DNA of 64,000 nucleotides, taken from positions 85,424-149,423 of the forward strand of contig QCER01000002.1 of NCBI GenBank assembly GCA_003280515.1, in the 5' to 3' direction. Position 1 is the first letter of the stretch. The number at the start of each line of letters is the position of its first letter. This DNA is from Prochlorococcus sp. AG-355-P18 (GTDB lineage Bacteria; Cyanobacteriota; Cyanobacteriia; PCC-6307; Cyanobiaceae). The position numbers and the translations under genes were made by a program. The notes beneath the pieces are model-generated. The model was not told the DNA's origin and searched no databases. It saw only the letters and a list, made by a program, of their open reading frames with translations. Below, one piece after another: positions 63,165 through 64,000 of this stretch.

Positions 63165-64000
63165 TCAGTAATTTGGCAATAATTCTTCTTCTACATATTT
63201 AGTATGTATCTTACCCTGCTTAAATTTAGATTTATTCAGTAAGGTTAGATGAAAGTTAATTGTTGTAGGAATACCAGTTACTGCACATTCATTTAAAGCC
63301 CTATTCATACGTTTAATTGCAGTATTACGATCCTTTCCCCAGACTATTAATTTACCAATTAACGAGTCATAGAAAGGAGGGATTTCATAGCCTGTATAGA
63401 CATGACTATCCACCCTTACACCAGGGCCGCCAGGAGGAAGCCACCCAGTTATTTTGCCGGGTGATGGTCGGAAATTATGAGAAGGATCTTCAGCATTGAT
63501 TCTACATTCAATGGCATGACCGTTTAAATGGATATCATCCTGATTAAATTCTAAGTTTGCTCCGCTTGCGATTTTAATTTGCTCGGCTATTAAATCAACT
63601 CCTGTAACCATTTCAGTAACAGGATGTTCAACTTGAATCCTAGTATTCATCTCCATAAAATAAAAATTATCATCATCATCAACTAAAAATTCAACTGTCC
63701 CCGCCCCTTCGTAGCCGATACTTTTTGCAGCAGCAATAGCTGCGTTCCCCATTTTTTTTCTAAGCTCAGTATTAATTGCAGGACTAGGAGACTCTTCTAG
63801 TAACTTCTGATGTCTTCTTTGAACTGAACAATCTCGCTCTCCTAAATGAACAACATTACCCGACCTGTCGGCCAAAATTTGAATTTCTACATGTCTTGGC
63901 TTCTTTATAAATTTCTCCATATATAAACCATCATTACCAAAAGCTGCTTCTGCTTCGCCTTGAGCTGCTTTAAACATTTTTTCTAGATTATCAGAGTTTT
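63165..64000 (-). CDS. accC: Biotin carboxylase AccC, 3' part (truncated by window edge)
   Basis: ATP-dependent biotin carboxylase subunit of acetyl-CoA carboxylase, the committed step of fatty acid synthesis. The visible C-terminal about 278 residues include [40 protein letters not shown], active-site region [20 protein letters not shown] and the [11 protein letters not shown] motif. The frame is open beyond position 63977 to the window end (residues NSDNLEK), so the glycine-rich ATP loop lies outside. Its stop is 19 bases from the convergent ycf19. Confidence 0.96.
   Translation of the reverse strand, partial: NSDNLEKMFKAAQGEAEAAFGNDGLYMEKFIKKPRHVEIQILADRSGNVVHLGERDCSVQRRHQKLLEESPSPAINTELRKKMGNAAIAAAKSIGYEGAGTVEFLVDDDDNFYFMEMNTRIQVEHPVTEMVTGVDLIAEQIKIASGANLEFNQDDIHLNGHAIECRINAEDPSHNFRPSPGKITGWLPPGGPGVRVDSHVYTGYEIPPFYDSLIGKLIVWGKDRNTAIKRMNRALNECAVTGIPTTINFHLTLLNKSKFKQGKIHTKYVEEELLPNY

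Overview
The window is AT-rich, densely packed cyanobacterial chromosome. The gene content (PsbX, PetL-like, NdhO, Ycf3, Ycf19, Ycf66, zeta-carotene desaturase, two Hli proteins, RpaA, SufBCDS), the very short spacers and the small proteins point to a high-light-adapted marine Prochlorococcus. From memory, the gene order resembles a stretch of the MED4-type core genome read in reverse (radA near one end, accC near the other). I cannot fix the strain from sequence alone. I see no transposases, integrases, CRISPR arrays, rRNA or phage genes. This is core backbone rather than a genomic island.

Layout. 1-7.0 kb: radA (3' part), ycf3, a copper-type P-ATPase, tmk-holB, the circadian output regulator rpaA, and an unrecognised small gene. 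7.0-7.6 kb: the only long non-coding stretch, with a paired direct repeat, a GC-rich patch with a minus-strand terminator-like hairpin (possible small RNA), and tRNA-Asn. 7.7-18 kb: an ECF-type ATPase, cysK, a J-domain protein, ndhO, an epimerase, an LpxB-related protein, a TPR protein, an A-type Fe-S carrier, carotenoid desaturation (crtQ plus an SRPBCC partner), hemD, rbfA and a GST. 18-33 kb: a lumenal-type protein, a CRR7-like protein, aroK, a double-domain pterin synthase overlapping a RibD/DHFR-like reductase, a FemAB-like protein, petL-like, rimO, a VKOR-thioredoxin fusion, nadB, a PDZ/radical-SAM protein, TolC, an IMPase-family phosphatase, YihY and an Hli. 33-38.4 kb: small conserved genes, an HtrA protease, a twin-CX3C miniprotein, an ABC-F ATPase, a Nif11-like protein ending in a double glycine, and a ribbon-helix-helix protein with a palindromic upstream region. 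38.4-43.6 kb: KtrA/KtrB, a DASS-type anion transporter and a type-II NADH dehydrogenase, consistent with Na+/K+ and redox homeostasis. 43.7-51 kb: cysH, coaX, bcp, a phosphopantetheinyl transferase, rarA, pgm and a DUF4912 protein. 51-64 kb: sufBCDS, an S9 peptidase, def, a HIT protein, an ABCD-type transporter, hli, ycf66, psbX, ycf19 and accC (partial).

Themes. Several genes serve photosystem or cytochrome complex assembly and protection (ycf3, psbX, petL-like, ndhO, crtQ, hli, htrA). Others cover Fe-S and disulfide chemistry (suf, A-type carrier, VKOR) and cofactor synthesis (hemD, nadB, coaX, pterin genes). The items most worth a second look are the pterin pair with a degenerate N-terminal domain, the small-gene cluster at 37.2-38.4 kb, the candidate small RNA beside tRNA-Asn, the twin-CX3C miniprotein, and the unknown protein occupying the position where other cyanobacteria carry sufR.
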